IMG/VR virus record: IMGVR_UViG_3300012919_001543
Location: 1-30,848 of that record
From: a virus
Strand: one strand, 5' to 3'
Length of the DNA: 30,848 nt
The notes under the pieces are model-generated. The model was not told the origin of the DNA, ran no database searches, and was given only the letters and a program-made list of their open reading frames with translations. Each line of letters starts with the position of its first letter. Position 1 is the stretch's first letter. The translations under genes and the position numbers were made by a program. This document shows, piece by piece, positions 22,466-29,331 of this stretch.

Positions 22466-23233
22466 ATGAACGTAGCAATTTTTGGTTGCGGGTATGTTGG
22501 TGGTACTGTCGCTGACTGGTTAGAATCCCATTCTCACAACGTATATAGAATTGATCCAAAACTGCATCCAATGACAGATAAAGATGATGCATTGTTGAAA
22601 TGTACACATGTTATTATTGCAGTTCCGACACCAATGATGGATGACGGCACCTGTGATGATAGTGCAGTAGTAGATATTCTCAAAGATCCATGCATGGATT
22701 ATAGGCACAAGATATTATTAAAAAGCACAGTAACTCCAGATTTGATAAGCAAATATCCAGTTCAAGTATGTGTGAGTCCAGAATTTTTGCGAGCAAGACA
22801 CGCCAAGGAGGACTTTGAAAACAGTGAAGTTTTGGTGCTAGGACATCATTCAAATAATTCAACAGATGCAGACGAATGGATAGAATTGTTTGCACCATTG
22901 AACTGTCCTATTACCAAGTGTAGTAGAGAAACTGCTTCGCTTATCAAGTATACACACAATTCTTGGCTGGCTACAAAAGTTGCATTCTTCCACAAGCTAT
23001 TCAAAGAAAGCAGAAACATTAAAAATGTCAACTACAATGATCTTAGCATGACACTTTCAAGAATGAAGAACATTGGGCCTAGTCATATGATAGTTCCAAA
23101 CGAAGAAGGCGGATTGGGCTACACAGGACATTGTTTTCCTAAAGATATTGAAGCATTGACAAATTATATAAATCATAGTATACTAGAAGAAGTAAAAGCA
23201 ACAAATAAACAATTAAATAAGGATAGAGTGTAA
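22466..23233 (+). CDS. Short UDP-glucose/GDP-mannose 6-dehydrogenase-like protein
   Basis: 255 residues. NAD-binding GCGYVG at 7-12, IIAVPTPM at 50-57, KSTVTP at 86-91, SPEFLRA at 104-110, then K161 and N165 in LIKYTHNSW, and the catalytic Cys C223 in GLGYTGHCFPKD. These enzymes oxidise a UDP- or GDP-sugar twice to the uronic acid. Full-length ones have about 400-430 residues; here the protein ends shortly after the central domain, so the C-terminal nucleotide-sugar-binding domain is missing although all catalytic residues remain. No frameshift is seen. It may bind a shortened substrate, need a partner, or act on another compound. Confidence 0.82.
   Translation: MNVAIFGCGYVGGTVADWLESHSHNVYRIDPKLHPMTDKDDALLKCTHVIIAVPTPMMDDGTCDDSAVVDILKDPCMDYRHKILLKSTVTPDLISKYPVQVCVSPEFLRARHAKEDFENSEVLVLGHHSNNSTDADEWIELFAPLNCPITKCSRETASLIKYTHNSWLATKVAFFHKLFKESRNIKNVNYNDLSMTLSRMKNIGPSHMIVPNEEGGLGYTGHCFPKDIEALTNYINHSILEEVKATNKQLNKDRV
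23156..23184 (+). promoter_or_regulatory. Internal promoter for the queE unit
   Basis: TTGACA at 23156-23161, 17-nt spacer, TATACT at 23179-23184 (five of six). It lies inside the 3' end of the dehydrogenase gene, about 50 bases before the small membrane-protein genes that lead into queE. Confidence 0.65.
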
Positions 23234-23391
23234 TGGAACCAAAAGATCCAAGTGTAAAACATTTTCGCATAAGCATGGTAAAAAGTGCTGTAAGAATGGC
23301 AGGCTTTGTTGCATTGTGTACAGGCAATTTATTGACAGCAGGACTAATACTGATTGGTGCTGAACTGTTAGGTATATGGGAAGAACTGTAA
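23233..23391 (+). CDS. 52-residue single-pass membrane protein
   Basis: ATG in a TAATG junction with the dehydrogenase stop. A basic N-terminus (KDPSVKHFRISMVKSAVRM) is followed by a hydrophobic stretch at about 23-46 (GFVALCTGNLLTAGLILIGAELLG) and a short acidic tail. It is predicted to be a small inner-membrane protein with its N-terminus inside. No family is recognised. It is the first gene after the internal promoter at 23156. Confidence 0.6.
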   Translation: MEPKDPSVKHFRISMVKSAVRMAGFVALCTGNLLTAGLILIGAELLGIWEEL

Positions 23392-23588
23392 TGATAGCAA
23401 AAAATAATATACTACAACATGAAAATGGTAATAGTTTTGCTTTCCAAATATTACGAAGTAAAAATATTGCAAATGTTGATTGGTATATGAATGATAAATT
23501 GACACATCAATACAAAGATATTACAATAGAACATGCAAATAATTTATGGACAACTGCAATCAAAACAGGTTATGAGGTAGCTTTCTAA
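23391..23588 (+). CDS. Small hypothetical protein
   Basis: 65 residues. The frame has an earlier ATG at 23376, but the TAATG junction at 23391 matches the way neighbours start, so 23391 is preferred. It is soluble, mixed alpha/beta (SFAFQILRSKNIANVDWYMNDKL, then an amphipathic helix). The gene is TAATG-coupled to the next one as well. Function unknown. Confidence 0.6.
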   Translation: MIAKNNILQHENGNSFAFQILRSKNIANVDWYMNDKLTHQYKDITIEHANNLWTTAIKTGYEVAF

Positions 23589-23764
23589 TGAAAAGAAGTA
23601 TATTAAAAGATATGTGGATAGCATTTAGAAAAGATGATCGTCCACATTGGGAAGTAATGGCAGATGATGGAATGAATAAATTTTTAAAATTTTGTATATT
23701 CTGTGTATTTGCATTTTTCTCATATCATTTTATAGTTGCATGTATAGATAGGTTTTTTGGATGA
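23588..23764 (+). CDS. 58-residue membrane protein
   Basis: ATG in a TAATG junction; its TGA overlaps the queE ATG (ATGA at 23761). Residues 1-31 are basic and polar; residues 32-53 form one very aromatic hydrophobic segment (FLKFCIFCVFAFFSYHFIV) with three Cys in or near it. It is a small membrane protein upstream of queE in the same transcript. There is no family I recognise. Confidence 0.6.
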   Translation: MKRSILKDMWIAFRKDDRPHWEVMADDGMNKFLKFCIFCVFAFFSYHFIVACIDRFFG

Positions 23765-24657
23765 AACTAAGATACAGTGAAGCATTTTACAGTGTGCAAG
23801 GCGAAGGCAAGTTTGTAGGAGTACCAAGTGTATTCTTACGTACATTTGGTTGTAACTTTCGCTGTATGAATTTTGGTTTGAACAGAAACGAACCAATGCG
23901 TGACGTAAAACAAAAAGCTGGAATCAAACACAATCAAGAAGTACAAGGATTATTGGACAACAAAATACACGAAACTACAAAAGTATTTGAAGACTTGCCT
24001 ATCATACACACAGGCTGTGATACGTATGCAAGTATCTATCCTGAATTTAAACATTTTAATATGCTTAAAGAAGTAGATGAAGTAGTAGAACATTTAGTAA
24101 GTCTTTTGCCAGAGGGCAAATGGACATGCGATAATGGCCAGGACATACACTTAATAATGACTGGCGGTGAACCGTTGTTGGCGTGGCAACGACTGTACAT
24201 TGAATTATTTGAACATCCACGTATGCAGGATTTAAAAAATGTCACATTTGAAACAAACAGTACACAATTACTACATGATAATTTCCGAGACTATCTCAAC
24301 AACCACGACAGAATTACTTGGACATTTTCATGCTCGCCTAAACTATCCGTTAGCGGAGAACCTTGGGATACTGCTATCAAGCCTAATGTTGTTGCTGATT
24401 ACAATGATATACAAAACAGTGATCTTTATCTCAAATTTGTTGTTGCTGATCGTACAGATATTGATGAGGCTGGCAGAGCTGTCGATGAATATCGCCAAGC
24501 AGGCATTGAATGTCCTGTATATCTTATGCCATTGGGTGGTAGGTCTGAAGAGTACAACCTCAACGTTAAAGAAGTGGCAGAAATATGTATGGAAAAAGGT
24601 TGGCGGTTTACGCCCAGATTACACATCAGCCTCTTTGGAAATGCCTGGGGTACGTGA
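23761..24657 (+). CDS. queE: 7-carboxy-7-deazaguanine synthase QueE (radical SAM)
   Basis: 298 residues. The opening YSVQGEGKFVGVPSVFLRTFGCNFRC is the QueE signature. The enzyme turns 6-carboxytetrahydropterin into 7-carboxy-7-deazaguanine with a 4Fe-4S cluster and SAM. The usual cluster motif is CxxxCxxCDT. Here C31 and C35 are normal, but the third ligand appears only at C86 in HTGCDT, after about 50 inserted residues. The SAM-binding MTGGEPLL and the late RLHISLFGNAWG follow as expected. Variation of this loop is known in QueE proteins, so the insertion is probably functional. With FolE, a QueD-like protein and a TGT/DpdA-like enzyme nearby, the product most likely ends up in phage DNA. 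Confidence 0.93.
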   Translation: MKLRYSEAFYSVQGEGKFVGVPSVFLRTFGCNFRCMNFGLNRNEPMRDVKQKAGIKHNQEVQGLLDNKIHETTKVFEDLPIIHTGCDTYASIYPEFKHFNMLKEVDEVVEHLVSLLPEGKWTCDNGQDIHLIMTGGEPLLAWQRLYIELFEHPRMQDLKNVTFETNSTQLLHDNFRDYLNNHDRITWTFSCSPKLSVSGEPWDTAIKPNVVADYNDIQNSDLYLKFVVADRTDIDEAGRAVDEYRQAGIECPVYLMPLGGRSEEYNLNVKEVAEICMEKGWRFTPRLHISLFGNAWGT

Positions 24658-24727
24658 TAACAATCAATTAAAAAAGGCAATGAAAGCCGAGATCAATATA
24701 GAAGAAATTAGAAAAAGAGGATTTTAA
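24641..24727 (+). CDS. Possible 28-residue ORF overlapping queE end
   Basis: ATG 24641 lies inside the queE end in another frame and reads MPGVRDNNQ, then a Lys/Glu helix, ending one base before the next gene. It would fill the 70-base gap between queE and the DoxX-like gene. The ribosome site (GGAA) is weak and the peptide has no features, so it may be only the tail of an unused frame. Nothing else is seen in the gap. Confidence 0.3.
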   Translation: MPGVRDNNQLKKAMKAEINIEEIRKRGF

Positions 24728-25138
24728 ATGTTTAAAAATTTAGTAGCAAAGATACCAGAATTTTGTTTGAGTCACTGGCTTTTAAGACTACCAGTGTCTA
24801 TTGTTTTTATTCAACAAGGTTTGGACAAAATACCTGTTGATGTAGAAACTGCTGAATCATTTGGATTAACATATTTGGTTTGGTGGGTAGTTGCTTACGG
24901 TGAACTAGGCGCCGGTATTGGATTGCTAGTAGGTGGCTTGTTAGCCAGCTGGGAAAAGTTATATGAATACGGAGATATCATAACACGATTTTCTGGTATT
25001 ACTATAGCAAGTATCATGACAGGTGTGATATGGATTGGAGAACCTGAAAGTTTTTGGGACGTGGTTTGGTATGATAACTTGCATGTATTTTTATGGGTAG
25101 GTGGAATGTATTTTGCACTTAGAGGCAACAGGACGTGA
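24728..25138 (+). CDS. DoxX-like four-helix membrane protein
   Basis: 136 residues with about four hydrophobic segments (about 20-32, 48-75, 92-104 and 115-130). LLRLPVSIVFIQQGLDKIP at the start of the first helix is the DoxX pattern (R-L, then F, then G-x-x-K). The GELGAGIGLLVGGLL helix also fits. DoxX-family proteins are small inner-membrane proteins linked to quinone or redox reactions, often of unknown function. A phage copy might tune host respiration or protect the membrane. The gene ends in a GTGA overlap with the zinc-ribbon gene. Confidence 0.65.
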   Translation: MFKNLVAKIPEFCLSHWLLRLPVSIVFIQQGLDKIPVDVETAESFGLTYLVWWVVAYGELGAGIGLLVGGLLASWEKLYEYGDIITRFSGITIASIMTGVIWIGEPESFWDVVWYDNLHVFLWVGGMYFALRGNRT

Positions 25139-25305
25139 ATGACAAGGTTGTACACAAAGCCAGCATTGAAATACTTTGGCACTTCAACTGTGGTGCTTGC
25201 AGTAATTGGTGGAGTTATGCAACCATTGAAGGATACGAACCTACAAAAATGAAATGTCCACACTGCGGACAAGAAGGAGAAATAGCCGTTGAAGATAGTA
25301 GATGA
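25135..25305 (+). CDS. 56-residue zinc-ribbon protein
   Basis: GTG start at 25135, overlapping the previous stop (GTGA). The product has a CGAC pair at about 19-22 and a CPHCG at 41-45, a classical CxxC...CxxC zinc ribbon, with an amphipathic strand-rich stretch between them (NWWSYATIEGYEPTKM). Such ribbons bind nucleic acids or proteins in transcription and translation. An alternative ATG at 25139 in another frame gives a featureless 37-residue peptide and is rejected. Role unknown. Confidence 0.65.
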   Translation: MNDKVVHKASIEILWHFNCGACSNWWSYATIEGYEPTKMKCPHCGQEGEIAVEDSR

Positions 25306-25567
25306 TGTAAAAAAGTATTTTACAAAACGCAAAAGCACAAAAGACAAAAAGGTAGCTGATGAAATAAAAGCACCTTACATTAAAGTTATTAAAATTGGCT
25401 TTCAAGATGATGATCCAACAAAAGGTTTTTTTGAATTAGATTGGAACGATCTGTTTGTGCAACAATTACGTGATGCAGGCTATAGCGGTCAAACTCCAGA
25501 AGATGTTGTAAATCTTTGGTTCAATGATCTTTGTAGAAGTGTAGCATTTGAACAAGAAAACTCCTGA
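25289..25567 (+). CDS. Conserved phage hypothetical protein (TTG start)
   Basis: 92 residues from TTG 25289; an AAGGAGA at about 25274-25280 is correctly placed and there is no in-frame ATG. A basic N-terminus (KKYFTKRKSTKDKK) leads into a conserved body, FFELDWNDLFVQQLRDAGYSGQTPEDVVNLWFNDLCRSVAFE. I recall very similar short proteins in T4-like marine phages without assigned function. No membrane segment is present. It overlaps both neighbours. Confidence 0.75.
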   Translation: MKIVDDVKKYFTKRKSTKDKKVADEIKAPYIKVIKIGFQDDDPTKGFFELDWNDLFVQQLRDAGYSGQTPEDVVNLWFNDLCRSVAFEQENS

Positions 25568-26240
25568 TTGGACCTACATAGTATTACCAAGACTGTGTGT
25601 ATTTTTTGGTGCTGGTTGCGGAGGCAACTTTCTAGTAAACTTGCTGAAACAAAAGCACAAATTAAACACTGAAATAGACATTAATATCCCAGCAAATGAA
25701 TACTATACACATGGCGATGATAATATTGGTTGTTGTCATCTTAATCTAGTGTGGAGCTCAGCAGATAATCCTAACGGTAAATGGCTTGGCGGATGGGTTC
25801 CAAGTAGATGGAAACAATGGTTACAAATTGCAAAAAGATGTCAAACTAAATTTATAGTAATCAATAGCAGTGATCCTTACTATACTATGAACCTAAGCAG
25901 TGTCAAATATTTGTTGAAAAATAATTTACAGGTTAAAAACTTTCCAAGAGATATTCAATATTATAAATGGCACAAAAGATACAAATGGGCTTACGATTCT
26001 TTTTGCAAAAACAATATACCAGCTCAGTATTTTGAATATGAAGATCTATTCTACAACAATACCAAACACTGTTTAAAACAAATACTTGACGTCAATGATG
26101 TTGAAAGCTATGTACAACAAATAGAAGATTACAACAGAAAAAATAAAGATATCATGAACCAATACTGCAAAGGCTTAAATTTTGAAAAAGAGAGAAAACC
26201 ATTGACAATCAATACTAATTCTCGTACTATACATATATGA
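25548..26240 (+). CDS. Possible sulfotransferase-like protein
   Basis: 230 residues from TTG 25548, overlapping the previous gene by 20 bases; there is no ATG in frame nearby. The N-terminus has a strand and glycine loop, LCVFFGAGCGGNFLVNLL, similar in layout to the 5'-phosphosulfate loop of sulfotransferases and to the protein at 913. A later FIVINSSDPYYTM strand and YEDLFYNN (compare YEDL in sulfotransferases) support that fold. The protein is rich in Asn, Tyr and Lys. Catalytic residues cannot be placed. Its last bases contain the promoter for rnh. Confidence 0.55.
   Translation: MNKKTPDWTYIVLPRLCVFFGAGCGGNFLVNLLKQKHKLNTEIDINIPANEYYTHGDDNIGCCHLNLVWSSADNPNGKWLGGWVPSRWKQWLQIAKRCQTKFIVINSSDPYYTMNLSSVKYLLKNNLQVKNFPRDIQYYKWHKRYKWAYDSFCKNNIPAQYFEYEDLFYNNTKHCLKQILDVNDVESYVQQIEDYNRKNKDIMNQYCKGLNFEKERKPLTINTNSRTIHI
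26202..26230 (+). promoter_or_regulatory. Sigma70-like promoter abutting rnh
   Basis: TTGACA at 26202-26207, 17-nt spacer, TACTAT at 26225-26230. The -10 ends six bases before the ATG at 26237, the same geometry as in front of gp43, and no Shine-Dalgarno is visible. A leaderless transcript is predicted. The boxes are the same as those of the dsbA promoter. Confidence 0.7.
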
Positions 26241-27217
26241 CACATATTCTAGTAGACACCGCAAATATGTTTTTTCGTGCAAGACACGTTGTACGTGGAG
26301 ACAGCATTGATACCAAAATTGGTATGGCAATGCACATCATGTTCAACAGTATTAACAAAGCATGGAAAGACTTTGATGGCTCGCATGTGGTGTTTTGCTT
26401 GGAAGGACGCAGTTGGCGAAAAGATGTGTATGAGCCTTACAAACGAAATCGCAAAGTAACAGCTGATGCTAGAACTCCAAAAGAAAAAGAAGAAGATGAA
26501 GCTTTTTGGAAAGCATTTGATGAACTATATGAATATTTAGAAAAGAAAAGCAACTGCACAATACTTCAGCATCAACAGTGTGAAGCTGATGATTTTATTG
26601 CACGTTGGATACAAAATCATCCAAAAGACAAGCATGTTATTATCAGTTCAGACAGTGACTTCTATCAATTGATTTCTGAAAATGTGTCACAGTACAACGG
26701 AATCATGAATCAACACATCACAGTAGATGGTGTGTTTAATGATAAAAACCAACCTGTTATAGACAAGAAAACAGGAGAACAAAAACAAATAGGTGATCCA
26801 CAATATCTACTCTTTGAAAAATGTATAAGAGGTGATTCTTCTGACAACATTTTTAGTGCTTTTCCAGGAGCTAGAAAGAAAGGTACTAAAAACAAGATCG
26901 GTATGTTAGAAGCCTATGCAGATAGAACCAACAAAGGCTTTACTTGGAATAATTTTATGCTACAACGTTGGGTGGATCATGAAAACGTAGAACACAGAGT
27001 TCTTGAAGATTATCATAGAAACAAAACACTGATTGATCTTACTGCACAGCCAGATGATATTAAAGCCGTACTAGATGAGACAATCACAAACAAGGTAAAT
27101 ACTGTACCCAAGGGACAGATTGGGCTACACTTTTTGCGTTTTTGTGGCAAATGGGATCTACAACGTTTGAGCGACAAAGCCTCCGATCACAGCAAATATT
27201 TAGGTGCATCATACTAA
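26237..27217 (+). CDS. rnh: T4-type RNase H, 5'-3' flap nuclease
   Basis: 326 residues (T4 Rnh has 305). Acidic metal-binding motifs are in order: LVDTANMFFRARH at 5-17, FCLEGRSWRKDVYEPYKRNRK at about 53-73, CEADDFIARWI at about 114-124, ISSDSDFYQLI at about 135-145, and CIRGDSSDNIFSAFPGA at about 197-213. This is the FEN/5'-nuclease family that removes RNA primers and flaps on the lagging strand behind gp43 and the clamp. It is the third replication gene in the window and, like gp43, has a promoter directly at its ATG and no ribosome site. The ATG overlaps the stop of the preceding gene, so translational coupling is a second possible route. Confidence 0.92.
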   Translation: MTHILVDTANMFFRARHVVRGDSIDTKIGMAMHIMFNSINKAWKDFDGSHVVFCLEGRSWRKDVYEPYKRNRKVTADARTPKEKEEDEAFWKAFDELYEYLEKKSNCTILQHQQCEADDFIARWIQNHPKDKHVIISSDSDFYQLISENVSQYNGIMNQHITVDGVFNDKNQPVIDKKTGEQKQIGDPQYLLFEKCIRGDSSDNIFSAFPGARKKGTKNKIGMLEAYADRTNKGFTWNNFMLQRWVDHENVEHRVLEDYHRNKTLIDLTAQPDDIKAVLDETITNKVNTVPKGQIGLHFLRFCGKWDLQRLSDKASDHSKYLGASY

Positions 27218-27229
27218 AGGAGAGTAGAC

Positions 27230-27616
27230 ATGCGTATGACGATTATCGTACTGTTGGCCACGTTGTGGAGTGCGACAGCAAAAGCTGAAGAACAGCCACT
27301 ATTTCCAATACCTGGACCACAAGTGAACATGTATCTTGCAGTAAATGGTTACTGCAAACCAGAAAATTTTGGCTTCAATGCCGCCAGAGAATTAAAACAA
27401 GAACCATTATTCTACGGACAGTTTTTGATCAATATGGGTCCACACCCAAGTCAAAGTCAACCTGTTTGGACACAACTATGGTCCATGGTAAATCAAGACA
27501 CAGGACAATTTAGCATTTTTGTAAGAATGCCAGATGGTATGATGTGTCTATTGGGTTCAGGTGGAAATTTTGCACCATACACAGGGCCTTCGTTACAGGA
27601 TTTAGGCAAGAAATAA
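27230..27616 (+). CDS. Exported hypothetical protein
   Basis: 128 residues with a strong AAGGAGAG ribosome site. A signal peptide at 1-19 ends in AKA before E20. The mature protein has few Cys, is rich in Pro, Gly and Met, and shows MYLAVNGYCKPENFG and FSIFVRMPDGMMCLLGSGGNFAPY; the latter resembles small periplasmic proteins seen in marine phages and their hosts (recalled). The two Cys, one in each half, could form a disulfide. It acts in the periplasm or envelope. Function unknown. Confidence 0.75.
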   Translation: MRMTIIVLLATLWSATAKAEEQPLFPIPGPQVNMYLAVNGYCKPENFGFNAARELKQEPLFYGQFLINMGPHPSQSQPVWTQLWSMVNQDTGQFSIFVRMPDGMMCLLGSGGNFAPYTGPSLQDLGKK

Positions 27617-27633
27617 TTAAACACCACTAAAAC

Positions 27634-27662
27634 TCGCCATCATCGATAAATACTGTTATAAT
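27634..27662 (+). promoter_or_regulatory. Extended -10 promoter, with a late-promoter-like ATAAATA
   Basis: TATAAT at 27657-27662 preceded by TG (27654-27655), an extended -10. A weak -35, TCGCCA at 27634-27639, sits 17 nt upstream. Just before the -10 is GATAAATA (27645-27652), close to the T4 late promoter TATAAATA. The gene at 27676 may thus be read both early and late. Confidence 0.6.
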
Positions 27663-27675
27663 ACAGGAAACGACA

Positions 27676-27975
27676 ATGGCGAGACCTAAACCAGAATTAA
27701 TACTCGAACACGTAGACAAAAAAACTTTTAAAAGTGAACAGATACTAAAAGCAACTGCCATATACGCAGTTTACTATCAAGGACAACCTATCAATCTGCG
27801 TGTCAGCAACTATGCCGCAGATTATCCAGGACCTAAATATAAAAAGGTCAGTTTCAGCAATAGTGGTCATGCTTTTAATCTAGCGGAGAGACTAAACAAG
27901 AAGTTTAACACAAAAGAATTCACAGTACTAAAGTTAATAGATGGACAAACAATCCAGGAAACAGATATTACGTGA
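27676..27975 (+). CDS. Conserved hypothetical protein
   Basis: 99 residues with its own promoter region and a CAGGAAA ribosome site. Basic and soluble: ILEHVDKKTFKSEQILKATAIYAVYYQGQPINLRVSN and PGPKYKKVSFSNSGHAFNLAERLNKKF. I recall near-identical unknown proteins in T4-like marine phages, so it is a core gene of this phage group rather than an accessory. No known fold is evident. It overlaps the following gene by 35 bases in another frame. Confidence 0.8.
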   Translation: MARPKPELILEHVDKKTFKSEQILKATAIYAVYYQGQPINLRVSNYAADYPGPKYKKVSFSNSGHAFNLAERLNKKFNTKEFTVLKLIDGQTIQETDIT

Positions 27976-28285
27976 AAAACTTCTAGCTGAAGTACAAACA
28001 CTAGACGACAATAACAAACCAAATCCCAACAAATTTTTTTATGGTAAAAGTCTAAGACTTAAAAGTCACGGCTTGATGAATCTTGAAGCATTGTATAATA
28101 GCTATGAATTCAACGTTGAACAGGACTGGACCAAACGTGCAGGAACACTTATACGTTTGGATCGAGCTATGAATTGGCCTTACTATATTTCAAAAAAACA
28201 TTTGATATTGTTTGAAGAAGAAGCAAGTGCTTGGCTCAAAATGTACGGTGATGCAGATACCTGGTTAAATATCTTCAGTGAATAG
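27941..28285 (+). CDS. Hypothetical protein
   Basis: 114 residues, starting 35 bases inside the previous gene. The N-terminal helix (SRKQILREKLLAEVQTL) is basic; the rest (FFYGKSLRLKSHGLMNLEAL, then WPYYISKKHLILFEEEASAWLKMYG) looks globular and aromatic-rich. No signal peptide or motif is known to me. It ends two bases before the radical SAM gene. Confidence 0.7.
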   Translation: MDKQSRKQILREKLLAEVQTLDDNNKPNPNKFFYGKSLRLKSHGLMNLEALYNSYEFNVEQDWTKRAGTLIRLDRAMNWPYYISKKHLILFEEEASAWLKMYGDADTWLNIFSE

Positions 28286-28287
28286 CC

Positions 28288-29331
28288 ATGTTACCTGTAC
28301 AGTTTGAAATAGAATTAACAACAAAATGCAATGCTAGATGTCCAGGCTGTAGTAGAACAGTTGATGGTGAAACACATCCTAATCTAAGAATTACAGAAAT
28401 AAATTTTGATGAATTTGAGAATATTTTTCCTCCAATCTTTGTACGGCAAAGGCATTTTGGATTCAGTGGTGTATTTGGTGATCCATGCATGGCAAAAGAC
28501 CTATTACCCATCTGTGAATATCTACTACAACATGGTGCTGAAAGAGTGTATGTTGATACCAATGGAGGAATGCAAACACAGGCTTTTTGGAGCAGTCTAA
28601 GTAATATAAGTGCATTCTATGATAAAAAACTTACAGTAAATTTCAATGTAGATGGATATGAATCAACAAATCATATCTATAGAGTAAACGTAAATTGGAA
28701 CAAACTAGTAGATAATATGCGAGCTTATAGCAGTGGTAGTGGAAGAGCTGTTTGGCAGTACATTGAATTTGATCATAATTCAGCTGACGTAGAAGATGCC
28801 AAACAACTATCAAAACAGCTAGGATTTTATTTTCAGCTTCGCAAATCAACTAGAAATATTACACCTTGGATTTCAACTGTAAAAACAAAAAACAAAACTT
28901 CAACTCATAAAATAACCACAACTAAACAACATTCCCAGGCAAAAGAACAGATAAAAATTATAGATCAAATCAAAAATCTACAAACAGTCAGATTTGATGA
29001 TGTAAATTGTAGATTGATACATCAACGTCATGCTTACATCAGTCATGACCAAAAATTATGGCCATGTTGTTGGTATGGTGATATGTACAGTAACAATGTT
29101 CTAGAAACTGAAGGCTACAATAAGTTAAGAGAGCTTGAACAAATTTATGGTGTTGATTGGAACTGTTTGAAGAATAATTCAATTGACAAAATAGTTGAAC
29201 ATAATTATTATAAACAAGTGCTACAACAAAGTTGGGATCCTAGCCACAATCTACACATCAATAAATGTATTATACACTGTGGCGGACATGGAACAAGAAG
29301 GAACACAGAATATGCAACAGCCACCTCATAA
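28288..29331 (+). CDS. Radical SAM protein with SPASM-like C-terminus
   Basis: 347 residues. C14, C18 and C21 in TTKCNARCPGC form the radical SAM CxxxCxxC motif, in the usual place after the first strand. FSGVFGDPCMAKDLLPICEYLL and VYVDTNGG follow the partial TIM-barrel order. The C-terminus has two Cys clusters (WPCCWYGD at about 269-276 and NKCIIHCGGH near 330), as in SPASM domains that bind extra iron-sulfur clusters. Such enzymes mature peptides or modify small molecules. No small precursor peptide gene is evident beside it. The next gene, an SGNH hydrolase, starts inside its 3' end, so they may act together. Substrate unknown. Confidence 0.85.
   Translation: MLPVQFEIELTTKCNARCPGCSRTVDGETHPNLRITEINFDEFENIFPPIFVRQRHFGFSGVFGDPCMAKDLLPICEYLLQHGAERVYVDTNGGMQTQAFWSSLSNISAFYDKKLTVNFNVDGYESTNHIYRVNVNWNKLVDNMRAYSSGSGRAVWQYIEFDHNSADVEDAKQLSKQLGFYFQLRKSTRNITPWISTVKTKNKTSTHKITTTKQHSQAKEQIKIIDQIKNLQTVRFDDVNCRLIHQRHAYISHDQKLWPCCWYGDMYSNNVLETEGYNKLRELEQIYGVDWNCLKNNSIDKIVEHNYYKQVLQQSWDPSHNLHINKCIIHCGGHGTRRNTEYATATS
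29183..29211 (+). promoter_or_regulatory. Internal promoter for the SGNH gene
   Basis: TTGACA at 29183-29188, 17-nt spacer, TATTAT at 29206-29211 (five of six). It lies in the 3' part of the radical SAM gene, about 100 bases before the SGNH start. Being inside coding DNA, it could be a chance match, but spacing and both boxes fit the window's set. Confidence 0.55.

Noticed and set aside
24239-24640. Upstream part of a 162-residue ORF overlapping queE
   Set aside because: Out-of-frame reading of queE; only the short tail after 24641 could be a gene, and that is weak.
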